Numbered from the stretch's first letter, positions 25,001 through 36,875 are shown. The stretch is 64,000 bases of DNA from Antedon mediterranea (GCF_964355755.1 NC_092674.1:27826001-27890000); one strand, 5' to 3'. Numbers and translations: made by a program. The notes: generated by a model not told the origin, from the letters alone.

Positions 25001-25403
25001 ATTAATTATGTTGATACTCTAAGCTCATGTTTATCAACACTCAGTGTTGGCTACAACAGAAGTAAACTTGAATAATCCTGTCGTTTACTACGGAATTCAA
25101 GAAAAAAAAGTTAAAACTGTTTAAATCCACGTTTAAATGCCAATTTACACAAATGCGCGGTACCGGTAAGCGGAAAACCGCGTAGCTTGTCCCATGTAGA
25201 ATCTGTATCTATCTATTACTGTTACCGCTCGTCTGTGTAAATTGATGATTGAACTAGAGTAAAGCTCTGCTGTCTACACTAAAAATGAACATGATTATGT
25301 CATATCGCTATCATATTTGGGTATAGCACATTTAGGAAAATAACAAACTTGCTTGATAATGTAGAGTCCATTTGTCATTAAGTATAGTTGTTAAATCCGT
25401 AGA
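25001..25403. other. proximal upstream region of copy F
   Basis: About 400 bases without exon evidence. It contains 'tcatatcgctatcatatttg' near 25300, a diverged match to the unit that forms the 21-bp satellite at 57437. The start codon at 25404 follows 'gttgttaaatccgtaga'. Confidence 0.4.
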
Positions 25404-26315
25404 ATGTTGTCTCGAATGACCTTGTTGCGCAGGATAAGCTACGTTCATGCCCCAAGTCTTAAGCCCTTTATTGGGCTGACGATGCACGAAATGTTGGAAG
25501 AGAGAGTGAAGAAAAATCCAGACAGAGAAATGCTTGTTTTTGTCAGCGATAACGAACGAGTTACGTTTGCTGAATACAAGAAAAGGGTGAGCAATTTACA
25601 CATTATCATTCCACTTCCATTCGTTCCGCTTGAAAACTTGCGATAGGCTGCACATTGTCGTGGTTGCCTGCACAAGGGCTGAACTATACACTTTCTTTCT
25701 ATTCTTCAGGTAATAGACTTAGCAGCCGGGTTCTTATTCAAACTTGGTCTTCGTCGTGGTGATCGTATAGCGATTATAGGTGCTAACCATGTAGAATGGC
25801 CGCTTATTACAGGTGCAGCGAGAGCAATAGGCGTCGGTGTGGTAGGTACCCCATAATATTTATTTAATTAATCAAATTACATATTTTTAAACTGATATCA
25901 AGTTTATATCTACCGTTATGTCATAAACTATATTGCTTTAATGTAACGTATAACGTTCAGTGTGTGTAACCTTAAATTAACAAAAACAAAACACGGGTGA
26001 AGAAACTATTTGGATTGAATATTCAAAATTATTAATTAATTTTTTTCAGGCTAATCTGCTTATTGGTCATACTTCTCACACTTTTCAGAATGTAATGGCA
26101 CAGGTATGAATTATTCATCATATTTCATTAATTGTTTTTCATTAATACTGTTTATGATGATGTCTGTGAAGTTAGCTACTACTGTACAGTAGTTCCAAGT
26201 TCCTTATTCGAAGATAATTAAAAGGAAAGTTTCAAATTGTTTGAGGGACTAGTGTTGTTCCGCCGTACCACGCCGAGAATGTTAAAGGGTTGCTATCTAT
26301 TCAGGTTTGAACTAT

Positions 26316-26396
26316 ACCATGAAAGCCCAGTGGTCTAATGGTTAGGACATCTACATATCAAGCAGAAGGTCCGGGTTCGAATCTCGGTTGGGGAAT
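26316..26396 (+). other. tRNA-like sequence, probably SINE head or tRNA pseudogene
   Basis: Contains an A-box-like 'tggtctaatggttaggac' and a B-box-like 'ggttcgaatctc' with correct spacing. The T arm is good (GGTCC... GGTTCGAATC). The acceptor stem pairs only in part and the anticodon stem has a mismatch, with loop ATATCAA. I see no clear SINE tail. A functional tRNA is unlikely. Confidence 0.45.
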
Positions 26397-26710
26397 TTTC
26401 TCATTCTCACAGATTTCCTTATCTTATCGTTTCAAATTAATTAATTAAATTTCATTAGGCCTATATCACCGGGCGGTTTAGAATTAATATTCTATGCCTA
26501 ATGTGTTTATATTTATAATTAATAATATATTTGTCTAATTAATTATGCAGACATGTGGCCATTGAATAGCTGAACCCTTTATGATGTTATATTACCGGTA
26601 AATGATATACAGTAGGAGTGTTCGATTTGATGTGATCTAGAACCTACATCTTGTCAATTCATTGTGCGCATGCACGAAATTATTCCACGTTCTGGGTGCA
26701 GTCTTTTTAG

Positions 26711-26815
26711 TCGCGTGGAAGCGACTCTATAGTTCACTATGTCGGTCGGTTGGTCGGTCTGTCTGTCTGTCGGTCTGTCTGTCTGTCGGTCTGTCGGTCC
26801 GGTATCACTATGCGT
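26711..26815 (-). repeat. dispersed (CCGACAGA)n element, copy 2
   Basis: Reverse-complement copy of the element at 1600: 'tagtcgcgtggaagcgact', 'tatagttcactatgtcggtc', the GTCTGTCG tract, then 'ccggtatcactatgc'. It lies in intron 3 of copy F. Confidence 0.75.
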
Positions 26816-27384
26816 TTTATCGCTTTCTGACCTTATCTTGATATCAGTTTAATCTAGCTAGGTCAATTTTTCACAGTATATTCCTTATGGCCAGGAATCA
26901 ATGTGGTTATGTTTTCACGGTGCGCAATAAAAAATTACGCGGTTTACGCACGATTTAACGAAATCACGTTTGAAATCATATCTTCACAACCATGAATCAC
27001 AATTAAATAAAATTTGGTACTCATAAATTTCAGGGCATAAATCATCATATGGCAATACAATTACGTGCGTAGCGCATGTAACGCATGCGTACGCGCGCTT
27101 ACAATTTTCAAAATTTATTTTCGATGAAATAAGAGTACGTTTCAGGCAATTTTAAGCGTTTACAAAATTGCCATGAGTGCGCATATTTTTGCGCGCGCAC
27201 TGCGCGTTAAATGTTATATTACGCACTCTTTTTGCCCGATTTCTGTTTCCTTGACTTACTTTTCAACTCGAAATTACGTTATACGAGCACGTCAAAAGTG
27301 ACAGGCTACGCACGTGTAAATTAAAAAAATATAAATGTTTTTAAACATTTCAACATTTTTAAACATGTTCAGTAATTTCGGTCA

Positions 27385-27530
27385 GTATAGTTCACTATGT
27401 CGGTCGGTCGGTCTGTCTGTCTGTCGGTCTGTCTGTCGGTCTGTCTGTCGGTCTGTCTGTCGGTCTGTCTGTCGGTCCGGTATCACTATGCATTGTAGCA
27501 CGCGACTTAATGGCTGTTGGCCTTGTTTTT
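27385..27530 (-). repeat. dispersed (CCGACAGA)n element, copy 3
   Basis: 'tatagttcactatgtcggtc', a long GTCGGTCTGTCT tract, then 'ccggtatcactatgcattgt' and 'taatggctgttggccttg'. It is the second copy in intron 3 of F, about 600 bp after the first. Simple-sequence frames on both strands here are not genes. Confidence 0.8.
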
Positions 27531-28344
27531 TTAGATTCTGGTCCAGAGACTACGGCCAACGACATACTACAATGCATTATAATAGGTCTAATGTACTCTC
27601 CTATTTCATACAGGTGTCGTGCAAAGCGCTGTTCATAACTCGTAGCCCGGACACACTTTACCCGATGGTTTGTGAAATGATTCCAGAGTTAAGTGAAAGT
27701 ATTCCAGGTGACTTAAATTCAAAACAGTAAGTAGGCTTATTATTGGAATTTGATTATTTAAGCACTACATGTATGATGCAATAAGTTACGTTATAAGATA
27801 GCTATCTTGACTTGTGACTATCTGCTTAAGAATTAACAGTAACGACTTTTTTTAGGTTGCCTCACTTGAAGAAAGTCATAGCCACTGGTCCAAATTGTAA
27901 AATGTAAGTACTGTAAACCCAGAACTTATAAAACCATAGAAAATAGAAAGTGTGTATCAAAATGAAAAATCGTTTGACCCTAATAAGAACCTTGAAGTCA
28001 TGTAATTATAAATGTGTTCTTTTCAGTGGAATGTTGAATTTAGATGATATTTCTATTTCTGGATGTGAAGAAGAAGTAGCAACAGCGGCCAAGAAAGTTA
28101 CAATTGATGACGTCAGTTATTTTTTTACGACATCGGTAAAACACATTAGATTAGTTATTTATCTTGTACATAATTTTAAATAGGCCTTTTGTTAAATCAT
28201 TTTTTTTCTAACTTTTATTTTACTTACTCTGGACGCACCTTCATTCAAGAAGTGTGCCACTGTTTCAAAAGTGTAGCTTCCAAATAAATTATTATTATTA
28301 TCAGACTTTATGTAACAAAAGTATGATATATATATATGACCATA

Positions 28345-28405
28345 ATGATCTCATATCACTACCATATTTGGGCATATCACTACCATATTTTGATAGTATA
28401 GACAG
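28345..28405 (-). repeat. two-unit seed of the 21-bp satellite
   Basis: Reads 'catatcactaccatatttgg' then 'gcatatcactaccatatttt', followed by 'gatagtatagacagagctt'. Reverse-complemented, this is the left border and first units of the array at 57437 ('gttctgtctacactatcaaa' then 'tagtgatatgcccaaatgtgg'). It lies in intron 6 of copy F. Confidence 0.8.
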
Positions 28406-31202
28406 AGCTTTTAGACATGCCTATGATTAGGCAAAAACGTGAGCTTATAGTGTATTTTGTTTTTGTCAGGGAACAACAGGATCACCAAAACTTGTACCGT
28501 TTACTCATTTCCAAACACTAAATGGATCCATCTTTGCACCCAATCAATTTGACGAGAAACAGGTATGCTAAAAAATGATTTTAGTTTTCTAGTTCATGGT
28601 GGTAGAGTATACAACGAAAAAGTATAGGGCAGAGATATTGATGGCAGATTTGATATGGAATCCTGTGATTATGAAATAAAATTATCAACCAATCAATCAA
28701 TTCGTGCTGTCCCGATCAATTTGTCTTGTCTCGATCCCATGCAGCCCTGATTATGTGTAGATGGAATATGAATGTGCATGCCCATAACAATGCTTTAATT
28801 TTAGTAGAACACAGGCTTAAGACGTGTATAATGATAATGATAACAAAAACTCACGATGATAATTGATAATGATATTATTTATTTTAAGATCAATAAATTG
28901 ACATTTATCAGTAACATGGCATACATTGTGACAACGCATTTGAGTCAAGTAGGGTCACTTCTATACGGTACAACTGCGGTGTTTCCTTCACCAACCTACA
29001 CATTTGAAAAGCTTGTTCAGGCTGTCGAAGCAGAGAGGTAAAATACTCTATATTGTAAATAGGTACACTTTTACATTCTTCCACGATTTGGTAATAGCTG
29101 ATATTATTGATACATGCACCCTCGGTTGCGGTAATATGATAATCTTATTCTGTAGGTGCAACTTTTTCGCCTTGAAGATTGATGGTCTGGTTAATCTTGC
29201 GTATAATCCAATTTGTGATAAGTACGACCTGTCTTCATTGAAATCAGGTAACATACTAATACAATATAATTATATAATATTTAGATACACCTATTAAATT
29301 GTAATATCTTCAATCTATGTCAGAAAATCGATAACAAGTGTGTTTCTTTTTAAATAAAAGGTTTTACTTATGGTTCGCCCATTCCATCAGATGTTATTTT
29401 TGAGTTAAACAAAAATCGTCGGGTTGTTACGTTGGTACGTACAAAGTAGCCTACCATAAACCTCGTCGTGGAGGTCTGAGTATGCCGCTAATAATCTATG
29501 GGGAGTTACTGCGAATAATAGTTATTTCTTTTCTTCAGAATCTTTATGGTTCTACCGAAACCCTCGGGAATCAGCTCTGTGACAGTCGATGATGGTCCAG
29601 ATGTTTGGAACACATCAGGCCGCCCTTTACCAAATACTGAAGTAGGACCTATCTACTTTTCTTATCTTTTTCCAAATGATGTTTCATTCCATTCTGTTTA
29701 TAAATTACTAATGTACGCCAACAATGCTGTATTTACAGATTCAAATAATTGATGAAAAAGGATGTCCCGTAGAAGTGGGAGAGAACGGAGAGGTATGGAT
29801 ACGAAGTCCGACTGCGTTCAGAGGTTACTATGGTGATATCGAGAAAACAAAACAGACAATCACTGAAAAAGGATGGATTAAAACAGGGTACTATCACAAC
29901 TTGTATTATTACAAAAGCAAAGTATACCGTCATTTATAAAATCAAAGAAATTCCTAAAATAATTGTTTTGATTTGTTCAGAGATGTTGGTAAGCTAAGTG
30001 AAAATGGCTACCTGACTATAGTCGGTCGAATTAAGGTAATCGAAATATTAATGTAATATCTGTCTCGATTTAAAGCAATGTTACACTTGATCTTATGTTA
30101 CCAATTTACACATTTTTTCCAGGACATAATCATCAGAAGAGGCGACAATATCCATCCATCAGAAGTGGAAAGTTTTGTAGTAACTCATCCAGCCGTAAAC
30201 ATTGCGCAGGTAAGTGGTAAACAACTATTAGATAGAAAAACATTTTGTTAACAAACGAATGATAACGTGCTTTAGACAATAAAAACACCCAATGTTTACC
30301 AAATGTATTAGCAATAGTCAAATTCTGTTGTTCTTCAATCTCACAGGTTATACCAATTCCAGATTACAGGATCGGTGAAGATGTTTGTGCATGTGTTACG
30401 TAAGTATTATTTTTATTTATACAAAAAATGAAATTATTTAATTTAATTTAAGTTATATTTCTATTTTGTATCATTTTAAATTTTTTTCAAATTTATAAAA
30501 TAATTTTTCAGATTAAATGAAGGTTACAAAGTCACCGAAGAAGAACTGAAAACTTTCTTTGCTGGAAAGGTATTTATATCGAATAAACACAAATTAATCA
30601 TTTTCTGAACTTTTTCGATTTTTGTTTAATATGTGTATTATTAAGGAGGAAAGCAAATGCATAAAAAGGTTATTATTTTGTGTTTATGAAAATTATCTTT
30701 TTTTAGATGTCAGAAATAATCCAGCCGTCTTACTTTCTAATATTTGACTCCTTCCCATCTGGAGCTTCGGGAAAGGTAGGCTTGCTGTAGTCTTTTTATA
30801 AATCAAGGTTTTTATCTAGGCCCCTAAATTATTTCAGGCTAATAGATTTACTTTATTAAATGTTGGTGATTACGTCATAGACATTACGATCAAACCGATA
30901 AGCATAGATATGCGTTACGTAAAAAAAAGATAATTAAAATAATACTGTTGAGATGAATCTACCAATATTTACTAATAATGATGTATAAGTTTCAACAAAC
31001 ATTATGCCTTACAAAAACATTGTATACAATACACTTGCTAGTATAGGCCTACACATTAAAACTGTAAAGAATATCCTTACTAGATGTTAAAATGTCATTT
31101 ATATTATGTACAACTAATTATTATTTACAGGTGGATCGTAATAAGATACAGGAGATGGCTATTGGTCGAATTGAATTACCAGAAACTCCTTATGCTAAAT
31201 AA

Positions 31203-31990
31203 AGTGTCAAGTGAAGAATTAAATCAACATTTTTCTTCTTATGATATGATATGCTGGGACACGCATTTATATACTTTTGAATATATGTTATAGTATATAT
31301 TGTTAGTGAAAAAGAAGTGTTAGTGAAAAAGAAGCTCAATTGCCAGCCTGGAGTCTATTGCCAACATGAAGGAAACCAAACCTTATGCTTAAAGATGTAT
31401 TGTCCCCCAAAAACATGAAAATTGAAGATTAGTTAAATCAGACTTTGAATAGGTTATTTTGTAGTTTTAATAAAGTTAATCACTTCCATAGAAAAAAAAA
31501 ACGGAAAAAGAATGTTTTCACTTATAAAATAACATGATAAATCGTAAAATGGCAGCCAATTTGATCATTTTTTTGCTTTAAATTCCAGGTAAATAAATTT
31601 GTTATTGATCCAATTTTTGGTCGAAGTCAATAACTTTTATTTGACATTAAAATGGCATATTCAAAAACAAAAAATTTAAAAAAAATATTTTTGATTTGAT
31701 TATGTTTTAATAATTGATATTCATACAATGTAAACCACCATTTATTTATATCGAGATATTATTATAATTAATTATAAACATTATGATTTTATCAATTTAA
31801 TTATTTATGGTTTCCTCAAAATAATAATAGTTCTGTTGTTCATACTGGTGATGTCATGATGCATAGGCCCATTTTTTTAAAGTTTATTGTCAAAACTTTG
31901 GAAACACAACCCAAATGTCGATGTCAACGGAAAAAATAGAGACAAAGCATTTATTTGTTTCTATTATGTCGTCAATTTAAAACCGCTCTT
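31203..31990. other. 3' flank of copy F and left side of the 23-kb insertion
   Basis: No gene. 31389-about 31680 is a relative of the foldback MITE at 1891-2216, in the other orientation and without a clear second end. 31720-31880 parallels the flank downstream of copies B and E ('catgatgcataggcccat'). 31900-31930 instead parallels the region upstream of copy D ('aatgtcgatgtcaacg'), so a junction lies near 31885. Confidence 0.55.
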
Positions 31991-33310
31991 CCCAGCAAAC
32001 AATATAACGTTTGCAGAACGTTATATGAATGTTTCCATGACGTTATATGAATGTTATAAGATAATGTTAGGATGACGTGAAAGTGTGGACCCTTTTTTTT
32101 GTTAATCGAACGTTATAACTAACGTTAGTTTTAACATTTAACAAACGTTTGTATAACGTTATTTCTGACATTAAAAGTAACCTTTAAAAAATGTTACTTG
32201 AATGTTTTGTTTGAACGTAATTTGAACGGTATAAAAATAACGTTAGGATAACGTAAAAGTGTGGACCCTTTTTCTGGTTAATCGAATGTTATAACTAACG
32301 TTGGTTTTAACATTCAATTAACATTGTTAGAATGTTATTTATTACATTAAAACTAACTGTTAAAAAACGTTATATTAATGTTTTTCTGAAACGTTATGTG
32401 AATAATGTAAAAATAACGTTAAGATGACGTTAAAATGTGGACCCTTTTTTTGGTTAATTGAACGTTAGAACTAACGTTAGCTTTAACATTCAATTAACAT
32501 TTTTAGAAAGTTATATATTACATTACAAATAACTGTTAAAAAACGTTATATGAATGTTTTTCTGAAACGTTATGTGAATAATGTAAAAATAACGTTAAGA
32601 TGACGTTAAAATGTGGACCCTTTTTTTGGTTAATTGAACGTTAGAGCTAACGTTAGCTTTAACATTCGCTTAACATTTTTAGAAAGTTATATATTACATT
32701 ACAAATAACTGTTAAAAAACGTTATATGAATGTTTTTTCTGAAACATTTCGTGAATAATGTAAAAATAACGTTAAGATAACGTTAAAATGTGGACCCTTT
32801 TATTGGTTAATTGAACGTTAGAACTAACGTTAGCTTTAACATTCACTTAACATTTTTAGAAAGTTATATATTACATTATAAATAACTGTTAAAAAACGTT
32901 ATATAGATGTTTTGTTGAAACGTTGTGAGTAATGTAAAAATAACGTTAGGATGACGTTAAAATGTGGATCATTGTTTTAGGTAATTGAACGTTATAGCGA
33001 ACGTTAGCTTTAACATTTAAATAACGTTTGTGTAACGTTACCTTTGAAATTAAAAATAACCTTTAAAAAACCTTACTTGAATGTTTTGTTTATACATTAT
33101 TTGAATGGTTCAAAATATCGTTAAGATGACGTGAAAACGTGGAACTATTTTTGGGTTGGCCGAACGTTATAACTAATGTTTGTTTTAACATTCAAACAAG
33201 GTTGTTAGAACGTTATATCATTTAGTTTAATGTTTTGTTGAACTTTATTAAATAAGATAAAATAACGTTAGGTTAACGTGGAATGTGGACCTTTTTTGTT
33301 TGGTATATGT
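31991..33310. repeat. AACGTT-rich 176-bp tandem array (left)
   Basis: The word 'gtggacc' or 'gtgga' recurs at about 32085, 32261, 32437, 32613, 32790, 32963, 33136 and 33287, a period of 176 bp. Every unit carries several AACGTT or TAACGTTA palindromes and 'ggttaattgaacgtta'. Outer units are more diverged than the centre. Confidence 0.9.
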
Positions 33311-33729
33311 TTGGTAATTTACTTTAAAAGATTACTGGTGTTCCGAACATATTAGTTTGTTTTATTTTTCACACATTTGTTGGATTGCTTTAATTGTTTT
33401 ACAAACGGACAACGCACACAATTCAAATTACCATCATTATCATTGAAATAAAATACTTTATTATGGTTTTATTAATATTTAATTATTTTACAAATAACAA
33501 TACTGTAGGCTTTAAGAAAGAGTACGGCTGGGTGGGTGGTTCTAGATATATAAGTTAAAAATTAAAATATAGTAGAGGGTGCAATTTATAATACAGTGTA
33601 AAAGATAATAAATTATAGAAAGATATAGCGCTCGACGTTGGCGGCGTCTTTTTTTAAATTTTAGAGTTAATTGTATGGTTTCCTCATAGAATCATAGCCT
33701 CATCACTACCACTGCCAGTACAGTATGCA
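33311..33729. other. AT-rich spacer, possible 3' UTR of the minus-strand gene
   Basis: No reading frame. On the minus strand it follows the stop at 33730. AATAAA-like signals on that strand near 33458 and 33608 could be used, but this is weak evidence. Confidence 0.25.
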
Positions 33730-34404
33730 TTATATTTCTAGGCCTACAAGGTCTTCTGTTGTATCGTCATCATCCTCCTCCATTGAATCGTCAATGTTTA
33801 CAGCCTGTGGAGTTAAAAAGTCATTGTTTAAAATAATCATCCTTATTTTTAATTAAGTAGACGTATCTTTTATGGATTTTTTAGGGCGTTAGCGCACTTT
33901 CGCACCTCGTCTAACCCAATTTAAAACATTCACCCGCTGCGCGGCGGTTACAACTTTAATCGTGGGTGAACAGCAGACTACAGGGTTGGGTATAGACTTG
34001 CCCCAAGTCTGTATTATCTTTTTTTTAATTTATTTGTTTTTACTCGGACCGCGATTTTTGTCTGAAATCAAGTAGTATACGTATGAAACGCCATATGTGC
34101 CAAAATATTTTTCTTTTTACTACTACGGTAATAATATTAAGACAAAACTCCGTCTGGAACCCAGACTAGGTTGGGTAGGTCAAAGATAAAAGGAGAAGAT
34201 ACAACAGTTCCGTTGGCGGCGTAAACCACATCCGAGTTACTATTTGCCTACGCCTAGGCGTGGGTAAGGTAAAACTATCTATAAAAATGCAAACGATGAT
34301 TATTTATCAAAATGATTATCAAAAATATTAATACTGTAATATCAAAATTAGTAGAGCACAGACGCGAGAACACATCAGATCATCACGATCCATCCAAACG
34401 TAAA

Positions 34405-34675
34405 GTGGAGTTGTGGCTTGGTGGTTATGATGCTTGGCTACCAATCCAAGGGTCCTGGGGTCAAGTCCCGTCCATGTTTGTCAGGATTTTTTCAAAAGAC
34501 TAAATTACAATTCCACTCCAAAAGACTTGTAATAAGACTTTGTTTATGTAAAGCATCTTGTATATAATGTTTGTCTTGTGAACCTCTGAGGGTCCATAAT
34601 GATCAGCAATTGCTGGATGGATCACCCTCATTAAATATGGTTTTAAAAAAAAAACAAAAAAAAAACGTGGAATTA
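34405..34675 (+). mobile_element. SINE-like element with tRNA-related head and A-rich tail
   Basis: The head has 'gtggcttggtggttatgatg' and a B-box-like 'ggggtcaagtccc' at 34410-34470. A middle part follows ('cttgtgaacctctgagggtc'), ending 'ccctcattaaatatggtttt' and a poly(A)-like tract 34646-34672. The spacing fits a tRNA-derived SINE. No target duplication was identified. Confidence 0.5.
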
Positions 34676-34812
34676 GACGGGAACCATATCTAGAGCCCGC
34701 CGTCGTTCGGCTGCTGGATTCTTACGCGTCCATGAAAGCACGTCCGCGTTTCCTATCCTTCTACTGTATATATAATAGCGCGTACTGTTGATTCTTTACC
34801 TATTTATATTCT

Positions 34813-35341
34813 TTGGGTAGGTTTGGCCGGTATGCGTACCTTTTTATGGCCAGCGGGCGTCCAATTATTGCGCAATATATTTTTAATGGCAGCGTCTGTG
34901 CGTGTGAAATACGTACAATGCGACAGAGGGCGTTATATTTAAATTTTCCGCGCGAGATGCCAGCCGGCCACGGACCGGGCTGCGTGGATAGTTATGTGTG
35001 GATAGCTATGGGGATCATCGGCCGGCGGAGAGAGTCGGTTTTCATTTTTAAGCGTTTCAATTTTTGGCCTTTATTTTCTGTGTCTGGTTTAGAATTTGTT
35101 TTGTCCCTGTGATGTTTATAATTCACCATATTATATAGGCCATTATAAAATATGATTTACATTTATTATTAATTAATTATTATATGCCCTCTGTCGCATT
35201 GTACGTATTTCACACGCACGGAGCGGACGCTGCCATTGAAAAAATATTGTGCAATAATTGGACGCCCGCTGGCCATATTGCGCAATATCCGGGACGCCCG
35301 CTGGCCATAAAAAGGTACGCATACTGGCCAAACCTACCCAA
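34813..35341. mobile_element. GC-rich foldback element, 529 bp
   Basis: The left arm (34813-about 34950) starts TTGGGTAGGTTTGGCC and holds 'tggccagcgggcgtccaatt' and 'tacgtacaatgcgacagagg'. The right arm (about 35186-35341) is its complement, ending GGCCAAACCTACCCAA. Arms are about 140 bp with small indels, around a 235-bp centre. It is far more CpG-rich than the surroundings. The open frames here are short and repeat-derived. Confidence 0.75.
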
Positions 35342-35379
35342 CCCGTATCACAGCAGAGCCATATATATATAATTCATTC

Positions 35380-35760
35380 ATTCTTTATTTAGCCTTTAAA
35401 ATCGAAATACATTTAAAACAAGGTAACAAAAACTGTAGCTCGCAGGCTTGCTTATCCATCCTTAGACATCCAGTACATAAATATAGATAAAATACACACA
35501 TTAACGATCCTAATATAAATAAATTCGAATTAAGTGAAAGTATAGCCTATTACTACAGTAGCAAATTATTCTTAATTTAGTCAAATTCCAGTACCCAAGG
35601 AATTTAATATTTATAATGTTCTTTCAATTTCATAGCAAATATATTAGTATTTTCAAGAACTACAGAGTCCTTAATTTCATATGGTAGATTTAACCATAAA
35701 CGTGGAAACTCAGTTATAGAGGAGTGTTTTAGTACCTCTGTACGCGGCATATTGATGACT
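35380..35760 (-). mobile_element. 3' end of a CR1/L2-like non-LTR retrotransposon
   Basis: Minus strand from 35760 reads VINMPRTEVLKHSSITEFPR then LWLNLPYEIKDS and ends at a TAA near 35623. This matches the usual C-terminus of non-LTR reverse transcriptases (PRTE... W..LP..IK..). An A/T-rich 3' UTR follows down to about 35380. It is 5' truncated. Confidence 0.6.
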
Positions 35761-36242
35761 TTGGATACATTAAAAGTGTTTGTGATTCAGAAATATTTTT
35801 TTCCTTACCAGTGTATTTCACTATCCTTATAGGATACAAGGGCCATTTTGGGTCTGGAATTTCATGCCTTTTTGCCCTTGCAACAGTGTAATTTCTAAAA
35901 AACAAAAGTTAAAGTGGTTATCTTTCTATTTTTAATTGTTTTTTCTTCATGCAGTGGTACAATACAATAAGTGAATATAACAAAATACTTACCTCCTGTT
36001 TTTTTATTATCCATTTTTCTGAGACAATGTCCACTGCCTCTTCATCATCAAAAATTACTACGGCAAAGTTAGTCATCTGTGGGAAAAAAATATTATTTTA
36101 ATGTTTTTATTGTTTTAATTTAATACATGTTATATGTCCAACAAATGGCAATGAAAAATTAATTTCATTTTCTTAAATACTATATTAGGTTGAGCATCGT
36201 ATTGTAAGATCTACCTAGTACAGTATAACCGTTTGTTACTCA

Positions 36243-36875
36243 AAAACCGAACCGAACCAACATAAAAGTGATTGAATCATCTAGTGTACAACCCACTGGG
36301 TATATCAATGTAAAAAAAAAATTAAATTTCTACTGTTAACTTATTTTTGGGGTACAACATCATTTTTTGGTCAAAAATGATTGCTAAACCCCGCAAACCT
36401 CCAAAAAACCATAGCAAACCCCACCGAACCAACATAAAAGTGATTGAATAATGTAGTGTACGACCCACTGGGTATATAAATTATTAAATTTCTACTGACT
36501 GTTAGCTACTTTTTTTCGGGATAAAACATAATTTTTTGGTTAAAAATTAGCAATCATTCTTGAAAGTAGAAATTTAATATTTTTTTACATGGATATACCC
36601 AGTGGGTTGTACACTACATGATTGAATCACTTTTATGTTGGTTCGATGGGGTTTGCTATATTTTTTGGGAGGTTTGTAGGGTTTAGCAATCATTTTTGAC
36701 CAAAAAATGATGTTTTACCCCAAAAATAATTAGTTAACAGTAAAAATGTATTATTTTTTTTACATGGATATACCCAGTGGGTTGTACACTACATGATTCA
36801 ATCACTTTTATGTTGGTTCGATGGGGTTTGCTATGTTTTGTTGGGAGGTTTGTGGGGGTTTGCGGTGTTTAGCAA
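36243..36875. mobile_element. foldback element, 'aaccaacataaaagtgattg' family, copy 1
   Basis: Two direct units at 36243-36547 containing 'accaacataaaagtgattga' and 'tagtgtacaacccactgggt'. Two units in the opposite sense follow at about 36558-36875 ('acccagtgggttgtacacta' and 'atcacttttatgttggttcg'). The whole is a large palindrome without coding capacity. Confidence 0.75.

Larger units (their letters stand above)
25404..31202 (+). pseudogene. ACSF2-like copy F, all 18 exons, +1 frameshift in exon 11
   Basis: Exons: 25404-25586, 25710-25841, 26050-26103, 27614-27726, 27856-27903, 28027-28135, 28470-28562, 28889-29037, 29156-29247, 29361-29434, 29539-29641, 29739-29887, 29981-30035, 30123-30209, 30347-30399, 30512-30569, 30707-30775, 31131-31202. 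All splice sites are GT/AG and exons 1-10 are open: MLSRMTLLRRISYVH start, GTTGSPKLVP P-loop at the start of exon 7. Exon 11 is 103 nt instead of 102; after NLYGSTET the frame shifts and reaches TGA at 29590-29592. Exons 12-18 remain open in the family frame. This is the least damaged full-length copy apart from B. A one-base error or polymorphism could account for it. Intron 3 carries two (CCGACAGA)n elements and a tRNA-like sequence. AATAAA overlaps the stop region at 31197. Introns 14 and 17 closely match copy B. Confidence 0.9.
33730..36076 (-). pseudogene. split gene remnant inside the 23-kb element, unknown function
   Basis: Three coding-like exons on the minus strand. Exon a is 36076-35993: a CCCACAG acceptor directly before ATG, residues MTNFAVVIFDDEEAVDIVSE followed by KWIIKKQE, and a GTAAGT donor. 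Exon b is 35894-35809: residues include ARAKRHEIPDPKWPLYPIRI, with a GTAAGG donor. Exon c is 33804-33730: a CACAG acceptor, acidic residues AVNIDDSMEEDDDDTTEDLV, then TAA. The pattern of a hydrophobic FAVV.F start, a W about 20 residues on, and a following PD..W segment recalls the N-terminal part of uncharacterised, often transposon-linked invertebrate proteins; this is recalled, not searched. Phases of a and b do not fit (b needs two bases carried in), and the expected middle exons are not seen, so the gene is decayed or incomplete. A retrotransposon fragment sits inside it. Confidence 0.4.

Noticed and set aside
26316-26396. Functional tRNA gene
   Set aside because: A and B boxes are present but the acceptor and anticodon stems pair poorly. 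A SINE head or pseudogene fits better.
27335-27730. 131-codon frame reading into exon 4 of copy F
   Set aside because: The first part translates the GTCTGTCG simple repeat; only 27614-27726 is a true exon.
34813-35372. Coding frames of 99 and 62 codons in the GC-rich segment
   Set aside because: They lie on the two complementary arms of a foldback element and mirror one another; no exon borders.
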